Under the pieces are notes generated by a model that had not been told where the DNA came from, ran no database searches, and saw nothing but the letters and a program-made list of their open reading frames with translations. 47,041 bases of DNA from Equadaptatus sp045642025 (GTDB taxonomy: Bacteria; Synergistota; Synergistia; Synergistales; Synergistaceae): contig JAZUIB010000050.1 in assembly GCA_045642025.1 (NCBI GenBank), forward strand, positions 1 through 47,041. Reading direction: 5' to 3'. Both the position numbers and the translations under genes were made by a program. Shown piece after piece: positions 8,318 through 17,443 of this stretch; position 1 is the first letter of the stretch, and every line of letters starts with the position of its first letter.

Positions 8318-8800
8318 ATGGAAATAAGGTATGCGACAATAGATGATTTAGATGCTGTTGCATCTGTTGAAGCGGAGTGTTTTCCGCCTGCGGAGGCTGC
8401 TGCAAGGGAGAGTTTTGCGGACAGGCTGAGGCATTATCCGAGGCATTTTTGGCTGATGTTTGACGGCGAAAAGCTTGTCGCTTTTGTTGATGGTATGGTG
8501 TCTGACAAAGATGATTTGACCGACGATATGTATGAAAATGCGTCGCTTCATAATGAAAAGGGTGCATGGCAGATGGTTTTTGGCGTTAATACCATTCCGG
8601 CTTACCGCAGGCAGGGCTGCGCAGGCACGCTTTTGCAGTGTGTGATTAAGGATGCGGAGAAGCAGGGAAGGCGCGGGGTTGTGCTGACGTGCAAGGACAG
8701 TCTTGTGCATTATTACGCGAAATTCGGTTTTGTGAACGAGGGTATTTCGGAATCTGTGCACGGCGGCGCGGTGTGGTACAAGATGAGGCTGACGTTCTGA
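8318..8800 (+). CDS. GNAT-family N-acetyltransferase
   Basis: A 160-residue single-domain GNAT protein. It begins EIRYATIDDLDAVASVEAECFP, typical of the family's first strand and helix. The acetyl-CoA binding motif A appears as IPAYRRQGCAGTLLQ (around residues 90-104), and a C-terminal YAKFGFVNEG is the usual motif B. Start ATG 8318 was chosen over an upstream in-frame start because the riboswitch terminator lies before it; AACGAGGTG supplies the ribosome binding site. It is the first gene of the preQ1-controlled operon and ends 2 nt before the transporter start. The acceptor substrate is unknown. Its place beside a queuosine-precursor transporter is suggestive only. Confidence 0.85.
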   Translation: MEIRYATIDDLDAVASVEAECFPPAEAAARESFADRLRHYPRHFWLMFDGEKLVAFVDGMVSDKDDLTDDMYENASLHNEKGAWQMVFGVNTIPAYRRQGCAGTLLQCVIKDAEKQGRRGVVLTCKDSLVHYYAKFGFVNEGISESVHGGAVWYKMRLTF

Positions 8801-8802
8801 CA

Positions 8803-9507
8803 ATGACGAATGAACTTTTACTGTTGCTTTCTATATTTATTTCTTTTTCGCTGGTGCTGCTCTGTTTTAGGTTTTTTCGCAAGCATGGGCTGTATCTTTG
8901 GATAACGGTTGCGACTGTTCTTGCGAATATTGAGGTGCTTTTGCTTGTGCGCGCGTTTGGAATTGAAATGACGCTTGGCAACGTGCTTTTTGCGTCAACC
9001 TTTCTTGTAACGGATATTTTGAGCGAGCTGTATGGCAAGCAGAGCGCAAGGGAGGCTGTTTTGTTCGGAGCAGCCGCGACGGTGCTGTTTTTTCTGATTT
9101 CGCAGTCGTGGAGTCTGTATAATGTGCTTCCGGGCTGTAATGCGCAGGAGTTCCGCGCGGTGTTTTCGCGCACTCCGCGCGTGCTTGCGGCAAGTTTGTC
9201 TGTTTATGTGTTTGTGCAGTATTTTGATGTGTGGTGCTATCATGCATGGTGGGAGATTACGACAAGGCTGTGCGGTGATAAAAGGCGGTTTCTGTGGCTG
9301 CGGAATAATTTTGCGACGATTTTATCACAACTGCTTAATTCTGTTTTGTTTACGCTCGGTGCGTTTTACGGTGTTTATGACGGTGCAACGCTTGTACAGA
9401 TTATTGTTTCTTCGTTTGCGTTTTTCTGTGTGACAAGCCTTGCGGACACGCCGTTTTTATATCTTGCAAGAAAAATTTACGAAAATACGGAGGGTAAATC
9501 AGAATGA
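8803..9507 (+). CDS. yhhQ: Queuosine-precursor transporter, YhhQ/QPTR (VUT) family
   Basis: A 234-residue integral membrane protein with about six hydrophobic helices. It carries the family signature of acidic/aromatic motifs: NVLFASTFLVTDILSELYGK near residues 66-85, and NNFATILSQLLNSVLFT later. YhhQ-type proteins import 7-deazaguanine precursors (preQ0/preQ1) for the queuosine modification of tRNA. The start follows the GNAT stop by two bases (translational coupling), and the stop overlaps the next gene by ATGA. The preQ1-I-like element upstream independently supports the substrate. Confidence 0.88.
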   Translation: MTNELLLLLSIFISFSLVLLCFRFFRKHGLYLWITVATVLANIEVLLLVRAFGIEMTLGNVLFASTFLVTDILSELYGKQSAREAVLFGAAATVLFFLISQSWSLYNVLPGCNAQEFRAVFSRTPRVLAASLSVYVFVQYFDVWCYHAWWEITTRLCGDKRRFLWLRNNFATILSQLLNSVLFTLGAFYGVYDGATLVQIIVSSFAFFCVTSLADTPFLYLARKIYENTEGKSE

Positions 9508-10052
9508 CAAAACTTTTTATAGACTGCTGTGTGCGCGGTGAAAAATCAGCCACAAGGCGATATGCTGAGGCATGGATGAGAAAAAATAACGTGAAGCCGG
9601 AAATTCTGCGTCTTTCTGAACTTGAATTAAGACCTTATCTTGCGTCCGACATTGAAAAGCGTGACGCGCTGCTTGCCGCGGGAAGAACGGATGATGAGAT
9701 GTTTGCTTTTGCACGCCGGTTTCGTGAAGCAGACGAAATTATAATTGCCGCGCCTTATTGGGATCTGTCTTTCCCGTCGCTGCTGAAAGTGTATTTTGAG
9801 AAGGTATCTGTGTGTGGCATTACCTTTGTTTATGAGGGTACGCGCAGTGTGGGTTGCTGCAAGGCAGAATGTGTGCGCTATTTTTCAACTTGCGGCGGTT
9901 TTACCGGCAGTTTTCACCACGGAGTTGAATATACACGCGCGTTGTGCGGAATGTTCGGCATAAATAAGGTGATACCTTACACAATTGAGGGAATGGACAT
10001 AGACTGGTCAAAAAGAGAAGAGTTGCTTGACAAAGCAATATTTGAGTTATAG
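9504..10052 (+). CDS. Flavodoxin-fold NAD(P)H-dependent oxidoreductase
   Basis: A 182-residue protein of the flavodoxin_2/azoreductase-like family. The N-terminal strand KLFIDCCVRGEKSATRRYAEAWM corresponds to the FMN-phosphate loop region. EIIIAAPYWDLSFPSLLKVYFEKV (about residues 79-102) is the characteristic flavin-binding segment, with PYW in place of the usual PMYN. It overlaps the transporter stop by four bases, so it belongs to the same operon. It is shorter than classical AzoR (about 200 residues). The true electron acceptor is unknown. Confidence 0.8.
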   Translation: MTKLFIDCCVRGEKSATRRYAEAWMRKNNVKPEILRLSELELRPYLASDIEKRDALLAAGRTDDEMFAFARRFREADEIIIAAPYWDLSFPSLLKVYFEKVSVCGITFVYEGTRSVGCCKAECVRYFSTCGGFTGSFHHGVEYTRALCGMFGINKVIPYTIEGMDIDWSKREELLDKAIFEL

Positions 10053-10079
10053 ACAGCGCGAAAATAAAGTGCAATATTA

Positions 10080-10110
10080 AAAATCAGCCCTTGCGGGCTG
10101 ATTTGTTTTG
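10080..10110 (+). terminator. Terminator of the riboswitch operon
   Basis: AAATCAGCCC, TTGC loop, GGGCTGATTT, followed by GTTTTG. It could serve both this operon and the convergent minus-strand gene that ends at 10118. Confidence 0.88.
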
Positions 10111-10117
10111 TTGAGGT

Positions 10118-10759
10118 TTACCAAAAATGTCTGTCGTTTTTGGGAATTACTGTAACTATGCCTCCTGCGCCTATGCCTTTTGTCCACCAGTGACCGAAGT
10201 CGAAGTCTTTAACGTCTCCGTTGTCAAGATATGTTATGCGCGCAAAGCCTGTGTTGTCGCAGTCTATTCCGATGATTGTCACCCAGTGCCATGTGTTAAG
10301 GTCAGGGCATGCGTTGTTTTCAAGGTTAAGAAAGGCTGCCGGAACATCGTTGTCCATAGCTTCGAATATCATTCTGAAAGCTTCCGTGATATGGGGTCTG
10401 TCAGCCGGCTGTCCGGGGATTTCCATTGATTTGATGTCAACGTGGTAGTGCTTGATGTTTGCGTAGTTTTTAATACGGTCAGCAAGCATTCTGGCCTCAG
10501 GTATGCCGTAGCGCGTAGGTGTGATAATACCCCAGAGTCTTTCCAAAAAAAGTCTGAAGAAACGGAAAGCCATGGGCGGTTTTTCCGGCTCTTTTTTGCG
10601 GTCTATGTAGTAAAAAATATTTGCGGCTGTTGCAGGACCGCAGCCTGCGTGTTGTTTTAAGGGTCCGAAAAACCATTTTTGGTCTGCGCCGTAGCTCGGC
10701 TCGCCTTTGTCTGTTGTAAGTTTCAGAAGCTCAAGATTTGCAATCTGTTTTTTATCCAT
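10118..10759 (-). CDS. Papain-fold (C39-like) cysteine peptidase domain protein
   Basis: About 213 residues, apparently cytosolic (no signal peptide). A catalytic-Cys motif of papain-fold type is seen in HAGCGPATAANIFYYI (about residues 37-52). A His motif HWVTIIGID and an acidic partner region YLDNGDVKDFDFGHWW follow in the right order, giving a Cys-His-Asp arrangement. The middle is a helical insert. Whether it is a peptidase, a transpeptidase or a transglutaminase-like enzyme cannot be decided. I chose ATG 10759 because the GTG at 10768 lies only two bases after its possible ribosome binding site. It is monocistronic and convergent with the riboswitch operon. Confidence 0.6.
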   Translation of the reverse strand: MDKKQIANLELLKLTTDKGEPSYGADQKWFFGPLKQHAGCGPATAANIFYYIDRKKEPEKPPMAFRFFRLFLERLWGIITPTRYGIPEARMLADRIKNYANIKHYHVDIKSMEIPGQPADRPHITEAFRMIFEAMDNDVPAAFLNLENNACPDLNTWHWVTIIGIDCDNTGFARITYLDNGDVKDFDFGHWWTKGIGAGGIVTVIPKNDRHFW

Positions 10760-10865
10760 GGCTATCACATCCCGGTTGGTTAATTATATAACAAATAACC
10801 GCTTTAGGGCAAAAACAGTTATAATTATGATGTAATCAAATTCAGAATATCAGGAGGCTGCTTAA

Positions 10866-11444
10866 ATGGCTGGGTCAATTACTAAGGAAAAAGCGTGGGA
10901 AACGGTGAAGAAATACAATAAGGACAAATTTCATCTGCAGCATGCGCTTACGGTTGCGGCTGTTATGAAATGGTTTGCCGGACAGCAGGGAGAAGATGCG
11001 GAATACTGGGAAATCGTCGGCATGCTTCACGATGTTGACTTTGAACTTTACCCTGAACAGCATTGTCAAAAGGCACCGGAAATGCTTCGCGAAGCAGGCA
11101 CTTCAGATGATGTAATCCATTCGGTATGCAGCCATGGTTACGGACAGTGCAGTGACATAAAGCCTGAGCATATTATGGAAAAAATTCTTTTTGCAACAGA
11201 CGAACTTACCGGGCTTATAGGCGCGGCGGCGTTGATGCGCCCGTCAAAATCTGTGCAGGATATGGAATTGAAAAGCCTCAAAAAGAAATTTAAGGATAAG
11301 TCGTTTGCAGCCGGCTGCTCACGCGACGTTATACGGCAGGGCGCTGAAATGCTTGGTTGGGAGCTTGACGAACTGCTTTCAAAGACACTTGACGCAATGA
11401 GAGATTGTGAAGCGGAGCTGAATGAGGAAATAGCAGCGCTTTAG
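10866..11444 (+). CDS. HD-domain hydrolase
   Basis: A 192-residue single HD-superfamily domain. Metal ligands are visible as HLQHALTVAAVM (first His), MLHDVDFELYPEQH (the HD pair), VCSHGYG, and ATDELTGLI further on. Such small HD proteins are metal-dependent phosphohydrolases; the substrate is not predictable. The start has an excellent ribosome binding site (CAGGAGG) and a TATAAT box at 10820-10825 lies upstream. It precedes mnmA on the same strand by about 50 bp and may be co-transcribed with it. Confidence 0.82.
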   Translation: MAGSITKEKAWETVKKYNKDKFHLQHALTVAAVMKWFAGQQGEDAEYWEIVGMLHDVDFELYPEQHCQKAPEMLREAGTSDDVIHSVCSHGYGQCSDIKPEHIMEKILFATDELTGLIGAAALMRPSKSVQDMELKSLKKKFKDKSFAAGCSRDVIRQGAEMLGWELDELLSKTLDAMRDCEAELNEEIAAL

Positions 11445-11496
11445 CGCATTTTATAATCTATGCTCCATTATCTTGCAGAAACAGAAGTGTGCTGAA

Positions 11497-12549
11497 GTGG
11501 CAAAGGTACTGACAGCAATGTCGGGCGGAGTGGACAGCTCCGTTGCGGCATTGTTTCTCAAACAGCAGGGGTATGAAGTGGAAGGCGCGACAATGCGCCT
11601 GTTTGACGCTGACCTTGCTGATGGCAACAGCGCAGACCTAACAGACGCACAGGCTGTGGCTGAAAAACTCGGCATACCTTTTCATGTTTTTGATTTCCGC
11701 AGAGAATTTCGCCGTGAGGTTGTAGATGATTTTATTTCCGTTTACAAAAGCGGCGCTACGCCTAACCCTTGTATTGTGTGCAATCGAAAGTTAAAATTCG
11801 GCCTGTTTATCGAACGTGCGCTTGAGCTGGGTTTCGATTATATTGCAACAGGGCACTATGCGGTAATCGATTGTGTAAACGGCAGATATTTACTTTCAAA
11901 GGGTGCCGATAGGAATAAAGATCAGAGCTATGTGCTTTACGGAATGACACAGCTGCAGCTTAAGCACACACTTTTCCCGCTTGGTGGTATGACAAAGGCT
12001 GAAGTTCGCGCCGCTGCTGAAGCAAACGGTCTGCTTAATGCCCGCAAAAGCGAGAGTCAGGATATCTGTTTTGTTCCTGACGGCAAGTATTCACGGTTTA
12101 TTGAGCGAGAAACAGGCGAAGCCTCCCTGCCGGGGAATTTTGTTAGTGCATCGGGAAAAGTGCTCGGCATTCATAAAGGTATAGTGAATTACACGATAGG
12201 GCAGAGGAAGCATCTTGGTATTTCAAACACTGTTACAGGTGAAACGCTCTATGTATGCGGAAAGTGTGCTGATGACAATACTGTGCTGCTTGGTACTGAA
12301 AAGCTGCTGCTACGCAAAGAATTAACTGCTAATTGGTGCAATTTAATTGTGTGCGATAAAATATCTGCACCAATTAAAGCCATGGCAAAGATACGCTATC
12401 GCCAGCCCGAACAGCCTGTGACTGTTGAGCAAATCGGCGGGCAGCGGCTTAAAATTATTTTTGACACGCCGCAGAAAGGAATTGCCCCTGGTCAGTCAGT
12501 CGTTCTTTACAACGGCGAGCGTGTTTTAGGCGGCGGAATAATAGAGTAG
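11497..12549 (+). CDS. mnmA: tRNA-specific 2-thiouridylase MnmA
   Basis: The enzyme makes 2-thiouridine at wobble U34 of Lys, Glu and Gln tRNAs by ATP adenylation and sulfur transfer. The PP-loop MSGGVDSSVAALF starts at about residue 8. The first catalytic Cys sits in NPCIVCNRKLKFG and the second in SQDICFVPDGKYSRF, followed by NYTIGQRKHLG and the C-terminal beta-barrel. Length (about 350) is normal. GTG 11497 gives the usual short N-terminus before the PP-loop. The in-frame TTG at 11473 would add eight residues. Neither has a strong ribosome binding site. Product is near certain, start is not. Confidence 0.93.
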   Translation: MAKVLTAMSGGVDSSVAALFLKQQGYEVEGATMRLFDADLADGNSADLTDAQAVAEKLGIPFHVFDFRREFRREVVDDFISVYKSGATPNPCIVCNRKLKFGLFIERALELGFDYIATGHYAVIDCVNGRYLLSKGADRNKDQSYVLYGMTQLQLKHTLFPLGGMTKAEVRAAAEANGLLNARKSESQDICFVPDGKYSRFIERETGEASLPGNFVSASGKVLGIHKGIVNYTIGQRKHLGISNTVTGETLYVCGKCADDNTVLLGTEKLLLRKELTANWCNLIVCDKISAPIKAMAKIRYRQPEQPVTVEQIGGQRLKIIFDTPQKGIAPGQSVVLYNGERVLGGGIIE

Positions 12550-12631
12550 GATTTTTAAGCGAAAAACACGTATGGAGCAGGGGATTTTTACAGTAATATC
12601 TGTTATACAACGCAGAAAGGAAACAAAACGA

Positions 12632-12979
12632 ATGAAAATAGACACAGCAGGCAGCAGAAAAACACTTGCAGTTTTAACCGCGCTTGTTTTTGCGCTGCTT
12701 TTTTGTGCTGCTTCGTTTTGTTCAGCTTCTGTTCCGGGGGTGCTTTCTTCCGGTGAAAACGCGTTTTCCGCTGTTTGTACGGCATACGGCGATGCAGGTA
12801 TGGTGCAGCGGCGTTCAAACGTATCACAGAAGATTCTTGCTGCGCTTAAATGTACTCATATTTTTTCGACATTGTCTCCGCGCATTTGTCTTTCCCGCGA
12901 ACGCATCAGTCATGTGTTTGCTTCAGATATATCCGCTTTATCATCAGTTCTCATACGCAGTGTAATCCTCAGACTTTAA
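12632..12979 (+). CDS. Small exported protein of unknown function
   Basis: A putative 115-residue protein. GAAAGGA lies about 12 bases before ATG 12632. The N-terminus (KIDTAGSRKTLAVLTALVFA) is a Lys/Arg start followed by a long hydrophobic stretch ending CSASVPG, which looks like a Sec signal peptide cut near residue 30. The rest is Ser/Arg-rich with no family that I recognise. A longer in-frame start exists at 12572. It could be a spurious ORF; the clean signal sequence is the main support. Confidence 0.4.
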   Translation: MKIDTAGSRKTLAVLTALVFALLFCAASFCSASVPGVLSSGENAFSAVCTAYGDAGMVQRRSNVSQKILAALKCTHIFSTLSPRICLSRERISHVFASDISALSSVLIRSVILRL

Positions 12980-13045
12980 TACCGCTCTTTTCTTTTTTGC
13001 GGCGCGGTTTGTTTTGCGCCAATAATATGAAAAGGGGGAATAACC

Positions 13046-16000
13046 ATGCGCATATATCACGCTGGTTTGGATGTGGGTTCTACAACTGTGAAGGCTGTAG
13101 TCCTTGACGAGGATAACAGGCTGCTTTTCAGCCGTTATACCAGGCATTTTTCTGATATTAAAACGGCTGTAAAACAGCTTACGAAGGAGCTTGCCGCAGA
13201 GTTTCCGGACAGTTTGTTTACTCTTTGCGCAACGGGCTCTGGAGCTTTGGATTTGACAGAAGGCATGGATATTGCCTTTGTGCAGGAGCAGATTGCCTGT
13301 TCGCGCAGTATAAAAGCTTTTCTTAAAAATGTTGACGCAAGCATTGAGCTCGGCGGTGAAGACGCAAAACTGACGTTTTTTGATGCTTCTGGCACCGACC
13401 AGCGAATGAATGAAACGTGCGCCGGCGGCACAGGTGCTTTTCTTGACCAAATGGCAGTTTTGCTCGGTGTAGAGCTTGAAGAGCTGAACAGCCTTGCCGA
13501 GGACAGCGAAACAATTTATCCGATAGCCTCACGCTGCGGTGTGTTTGCCAAAACAGATGTGCAGGCGCTTATGAATGACGGCGCTTCGCGTGCTGATATT
13601 GCGGTGTCGATTTTCCAAGCGATAGTAAATCAGACGATAAGCGGTCTTGCCTGCGGCCGCAGGATTTGCGGGCGAGTAGCGTTTTTGGGCGGACCTCTCT
13701 ATTTTCTGCCGGAGCTTCGAAAACGGTTTGCCGAAACGCTGAAACTTTCTGAGAAACAGTGTGTTTTGCCCGAGAATCCGCATCTTTTTGTCGCAAGCGG
13801 CGCAGCGTTTATTTCAAAGAAAGAAAAGCCGCTTTCTGCCGCAGAAATATGCAAACGCGCGGAAAGTTATTTTCTTTCGCGCAGCAGCGTGAAAACAGCT
13901 GCACTTCCGCCGCTTTTCGAAGATGAAAACGCGTTTGCCGAATTCACAGAAAGACACGCGCGCGGCCGTGTAAAACGTGCTGCATTGTCTGAATATACCG
14001 GTAAATGCTATCTTGGTATAGATGTAGGCTCTACAACTACGAAAGCGGTTCTTACCGGAGAAAACGGGGAACTGCTCTTCTCTCGCTATCTGTCCGGTGA
14101 CGGTAAACCTGTTTCTACTGTACGCAGCATTCTTTCAGAACTTTACGCAGAGCTTCCCGCAGGTGCAGAAATCGCCTGCAGCGCAGCAACGGGCTACGGC
14201 GAAAATCTTATCCGCGCGGCATTTGGCATTGATATCGGCGAAGTTGAAACGGTCGCTCACAGCCGGGCTGCATGCGAATTTCTTCCCGGTGTTGAGTTTC
14301 TGATAGATATAGGCGGTCAGGATATGAAGTGTCTTGCTCTCAAAGACGGTGTCATAGAGAAGGTTTTTCTCAATGAAGCCTGTTCTTCCGGCTGCGGCTC
14401 GTTCCTTCAGAGTTTTGCTGAGTCGCTGAAAATGAATGTTGAGAATTTTGCCGAAGAGGCGCTGAAATCAAAAACTCCGGTTGATTTAGGCTCCCGCTGT
14501 ACTGTTTTTATGAACTCTCGTGTCCGTCAGGCGCAAAAAGACGGCGCAAAGATATGTGACATTTCCGCGGGGCTTGTTTACTCGATAGTCCGCAATGCGC
14601 TGTACAAGGTGCTGAAAATCAGAAACAACGATGAACTTGGCAGGAAAATTGTGGTGCAGGGAGGAACATTTAAAAACAATGCTTTGCTGCGCGCATTCGA
14701 GTTTCTTACACAGCGCGAAGTTGTGCGTCCGGACATACCTGAACTTATGGGTGCTTACGGAGCCGCGCTTCTTGCAAAAGACCGCTGCTGTTCTGCAAAA
14801 AGCACGCTGCTTGACAAAAAGGGGGTCGAAACTTTCTCTGCAACGGCAGACACGTTCAGATGTCACGGCTGCGGAAATAGTTGTCTTCTTACGCGCACTG
14901 AATTCAGCGACGGAAGGCGCTACATAAGCGGAAATCGCTGTTCAACGGGTGCTGGAGAAACAAAAAAGCGCAAACTGCCGCCCAATGTTTATGAACAGAA
15001 ATACCGCAGACTTTTCGATTACTACAAGCCGCTTGACGGTGAAAATGTAAAGCACGGCAGAATAGGAATTCCGCGTGTGCTCAATCTGTACGAGGATTAT
15101 CCGTTTTGGTTTACATTTTTTACTGAACTTGGTTTCCGCGTTGAACTTTCGTCAGAACACCCTGATAAAAATCTTGGCATAGACACAATTCCGTCGCAGA
15201 CGGTATGTTATCCGGCAAAGCTTGTGCACCGCCATATTTCAGAGCTGCTTGAGCGCGGCGTAAAACGTATTTTTTACCCTATTCTTATGACGGAGAAAAA
15301 AGAGTTCAAGGATGCGGATAAAAATTTCAACTGCCCTGTTATAATCGGCTATCCTGACGTTGCGTATCTTAACATAGACGGTCTGCGCGCAGAAGATGTT
15401 TCTTTTATGCATCCGGCTGTCAATATTGAAAATCGTGAACAGCTGCTTGAAACAATGTGTGAATGTCTTGAGGATTTTGCAATCACGCGCATAGAAATCA
15501 CGCGCGCCGCAGACTTTGCCACGATAGCACAACGCAAATTTAGGGATGATATTGCGCGTTTCGGAAGGGAAGCGGCAGAGTATACAGTAAAGCAAGGCAA
15601 CGTAGGTATAGTGCTTGCGGGGCATCCGTATCATCTTGACCCTGAAGTTAACCACGGCATTCCGCGTCTAATAAACGAATACGGTGTAACTGTATTTACG
15701 GAAGATTCAATTGCCGGTATGGGAGAGCTGAAAGACGCAAAAGAAGGTGTAATTGACCAATGGGTATTCCATTCACGGCTTTACCGTGCTGCCATGGCTG
15801 TTGCCAAAAACGAGTGTTTTGCAAAAACTGAACTGATACAGATAGATTCTTTTGGCTGTGGACTTGACGCAATAAGCTCTGGTCAAACACAGGAACTTCT
15901 TGAGAAACATGGCAGGCTTTACACTATGCTTAAGGTTGATGAGGGCAGCAATAACGGAGCAGTCAGAATACGCGTACGGTCACTGCTTGCGGCGATAAAC

Positions 16001-17266
16001 ACAGGACGTAAGGCTGTATGTACTGAAGGGAAGACTGAAAGCAGAAGGACACCCTCTTTTGTCGTTTCCGAAAAACAGCGCACGCTGCTCTGTCCTCCGA
16101 TGTCTGAGCATCAGTTTCAGTTTCTTGAAGCAGCTTTTGCTGCAGACGGAATAAAACTCAAAGTGCTCCCGCAGGGCGGAAGAGAGGCAGCAGAAATCGG
16201 TCTTCGCTATATAAACAATGATATGTGTTATCCGGCTGCAATAGTTGTGGGACAGTTTATAACGGCAATGCAAAGCGGCGAATATGACCCTGAAACAACA
16301 GATTGCCTTTATGCGCAGACAGGTGGAATATGCCGTGCGAGCAACTATGTAAAGCTACTCAGACATGCGCTTGACGCGGCAGGATTTCCTCAGGTGCGTG
16401 TGGTTGCGTTAAACGCTCAAGAAAGCAGTGATGCGGTGCGTCTCAGGCTTTCGCGCAGAGTTATCTGGCGCACGCTGCTTGCAGTACTTTACGGAGATCT
16501 GATGATGAGGCTTTCCCTGCGGACACGCCCGTACGAAATCAATAAAGGCGATACGGACAGCCTTTACGCATACTGGAAGGAGCGTGCCGGCAAAAATGTG
16601 TTTATCGGCAGTTGGCGGCAGTTCAAAAAGGAAGCAAAAGAAATGGTGAAGCAGTTTGCCGCTGTGCCTGTAAAGGAAATTTTAAAGCCTCGAATAGGTG
16701 TTGTTGGTGAAATACTGGTCAAATATCATGCCGGAGCAAATGATAACCTTGTTGCGACAATTGAAAAAGAAGGCGGCGAAGCCTTTGTGCCTGACTTTAT
16801 CAACTTTGCGTTCTACTGTCTCAAAGACCCAATATACAGAAGTCTTAATCTGGGCGGTGCATGGCTTCCTGCAATAGCCGGATGGTTTGGCATAAAATTG
16901 CTTAATTATTTCCGCAGACCTGTTAAAAAAGCACTCAAAAGCACTCGTTTTGGGGTTATCCACGATATCGGAGAGCTTGCCGAAAAGTCGCGGAAAGTAG
17001 TTTCCTGCAGTAATCAGGCAGGAGAAGGTTGGCTGTTGACTGCGGAAATGCTTGCAATGTTGGAAGACGGTATCAGCAATATACTCTGCATACAGCCGTT
17101 TGCCTGTCTGCCAGACCATATAACCGGCAAAGACGTTATAAAAGAACTCAAACGTATGTACGAAAACGCAAACATTCTTGCGCTGGATTTTGACACAAGT
17201 GTCAGCGATACAAACAGGTTGAACAGACTCAAACTGCTGATGGCAGCTTCCATTGAGGAAAACTGA
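13046..17266 (+). CDS. Large fused 2-hydroxyacyl-CoA dehydratase activator-like protein (BadF/BcrA ATPase plus DUF2229)
   Basis: A 1406-residue protein with two tandem ASKHA ATPase domains. The first runs from LDVGSTTVKAVV (residue 7) and includes NETCAGGTGAFLDQM. The second starts GIDVGSTTTKAVL near residue 327 and includes SAATGYGEN, IDIGGQDMK and NEACSSGCGSFLQ. Cys residues of the GCGSF type bind the 4Fe-4S cluster in the dehydratase activator HgdC. Next come a Cys pair (CHGCGNSC, about residue 610) and a long DUF2229/HgdB-like part with PSQTVCYPAK and NDMCYPAAIVVGQF. Known relatives activate 2-hydroxyacyl-CoA dehydratases, but the role of the long fused form is not established. AAGGGGG precedes the start. 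Confidence 0.85.
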   Translation: MRIYHAGLDVGSTTVKAVVLDEDNRLLFSRYTRHFSDIKTAVKQLTKELAAEFPDSLFTLCATGSGALDLTEGMDIAFVQEQIACSRSIKAFLKNVDASIELGGEDAKLTFFDASGTDQRMNETCAGGTGAFLDQMAVLLGVELEELNSLAEDSETIYPIASRCGVFAKTDVQALMNDGASRADIAVSIFQAIVNQTISGLACGRRICGRVAFLGGPLYFLPELRKRFAETLKLSEKQCVLPENPHLFVASGAAFISKKEKPLSAAEICKRAESYFLSRSSVKTAALPPLFEDENAFAEFTERHARGRVKRAALSEYTGKCYLGIDVGSTTTKAVLTGENGELLFSRYLSGDGKPVSTVRSILSELYAELPAGAEIACSAATGYGENLIRAAFGIDIGEVETVAHSRAACEFLPGVEFLIDIGGQDMKCLALKDGVIEKVFLNEACSSGCGSFLQSFAESLKMNVENFAEEALKSKTPVDLGSRCTVFMNSRVRQAQKDGAKICDISAGLVYSIVRNALYKVLKIRNNDELGRKIVVQGGTFKNNALLRAFEFLTQREVVRPDIPELMGAYGAALLAKDRCCSAKSTLLDKKGVETFSATADTFRCHGCGNSCLLTRTEFSDGRRYISGNRCSTGAGETKKRKLPPNVYEQKYRRLFDYYKPLDGENVKHGRIGIPRVLNLYEDYPFWFTFFTELGFRVELSSEHPDKNLGIDTIPSQTVCYPAKLVHRHISELLERGVKRIFYPILMTEKKEFKDADKNFNCPVIIGYPDVAYLNIDGLRAEDVSFMHPAVNIENREQLLETMCECLEDFAITRIEITRAADFATIAQRKFRDDIARFGREAAEYTVKQGNVGIVLAGHPYHLDPEVNHGIPRLINEYGVTVFTEDSIAGMGELKDAKEGVIDQWVFHSRLYRAAMAVAKNECFAKTELIQIDSFGCGLDAISSGQTQELLEKHGRLYTMLKVDEGSNNGAVRIRVRSLLAAINTGRKAVCTEGKTESRRTPSFVVSEKQRTLLCPPMSEHQFQFLEAAFAADGIKLKVLPQGGREAAEIGLRYINNDMCYPAAIVVGQFITAMQSGEYDPETTDCLYAQTGGICRASNYVKLLRHALDAAGFPQVRVVALNAQESSDAVRLRLSRRVIWRTLLAVLYGDLMMRLSLRTRPYEINKGDTDSLYAYWKERAGKNVFIGSWRQFKKEAKEMVKQFAAVPVKEILKPRIGVVGEILVKYHAGANDNLVATIEKEGGEAFVPDFINFAFYCLKDPIYRSLNLGGAWLPAIAGWFGIKLLNYFRRPVKKALKSTRFGVIHDIGELAEKSRKVVSCSNQAGEGWLLTAEMLAMLEDGISNILCIQPFACLPDHITGKDVIKELKRMYENANILALDFDTSVSDTNRLNRLKLLMAASIEEN

Positions 17267-17324
17267 CAGGTCTTAGGGTAATTCAGCCATTGCGTTTGAT
17301 TAACGAATTTTTATAAAATCTTTT

Positions 17325-17353
17325 TTGACCTGTTCGCGGAGAACATATATAAT
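17325..17353 (+). promoter_or_regulatory. secA promoter
   Basis: TTGACC at 17325-17330, a 17-bp spacer, and a perfect TATAAT at 17348-17353. Transcription would start near 17360, leaving a leader of about 84 nt. That leader begins with a hairpin at 17362-17381 (CCGGTGGT, GATA loop, ACCAGCGG, one mismatch) with no T-run. Confidence 0.82.
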
Positions 17354-17443
17354 AATGTTGACCGGTGGTGATAACCAGCGGTTGGTTTGGTATAACAAGT
17401 GTTTCTTTGCAATATTGCTAATTTATGTTAAGGAGAAATAGAT

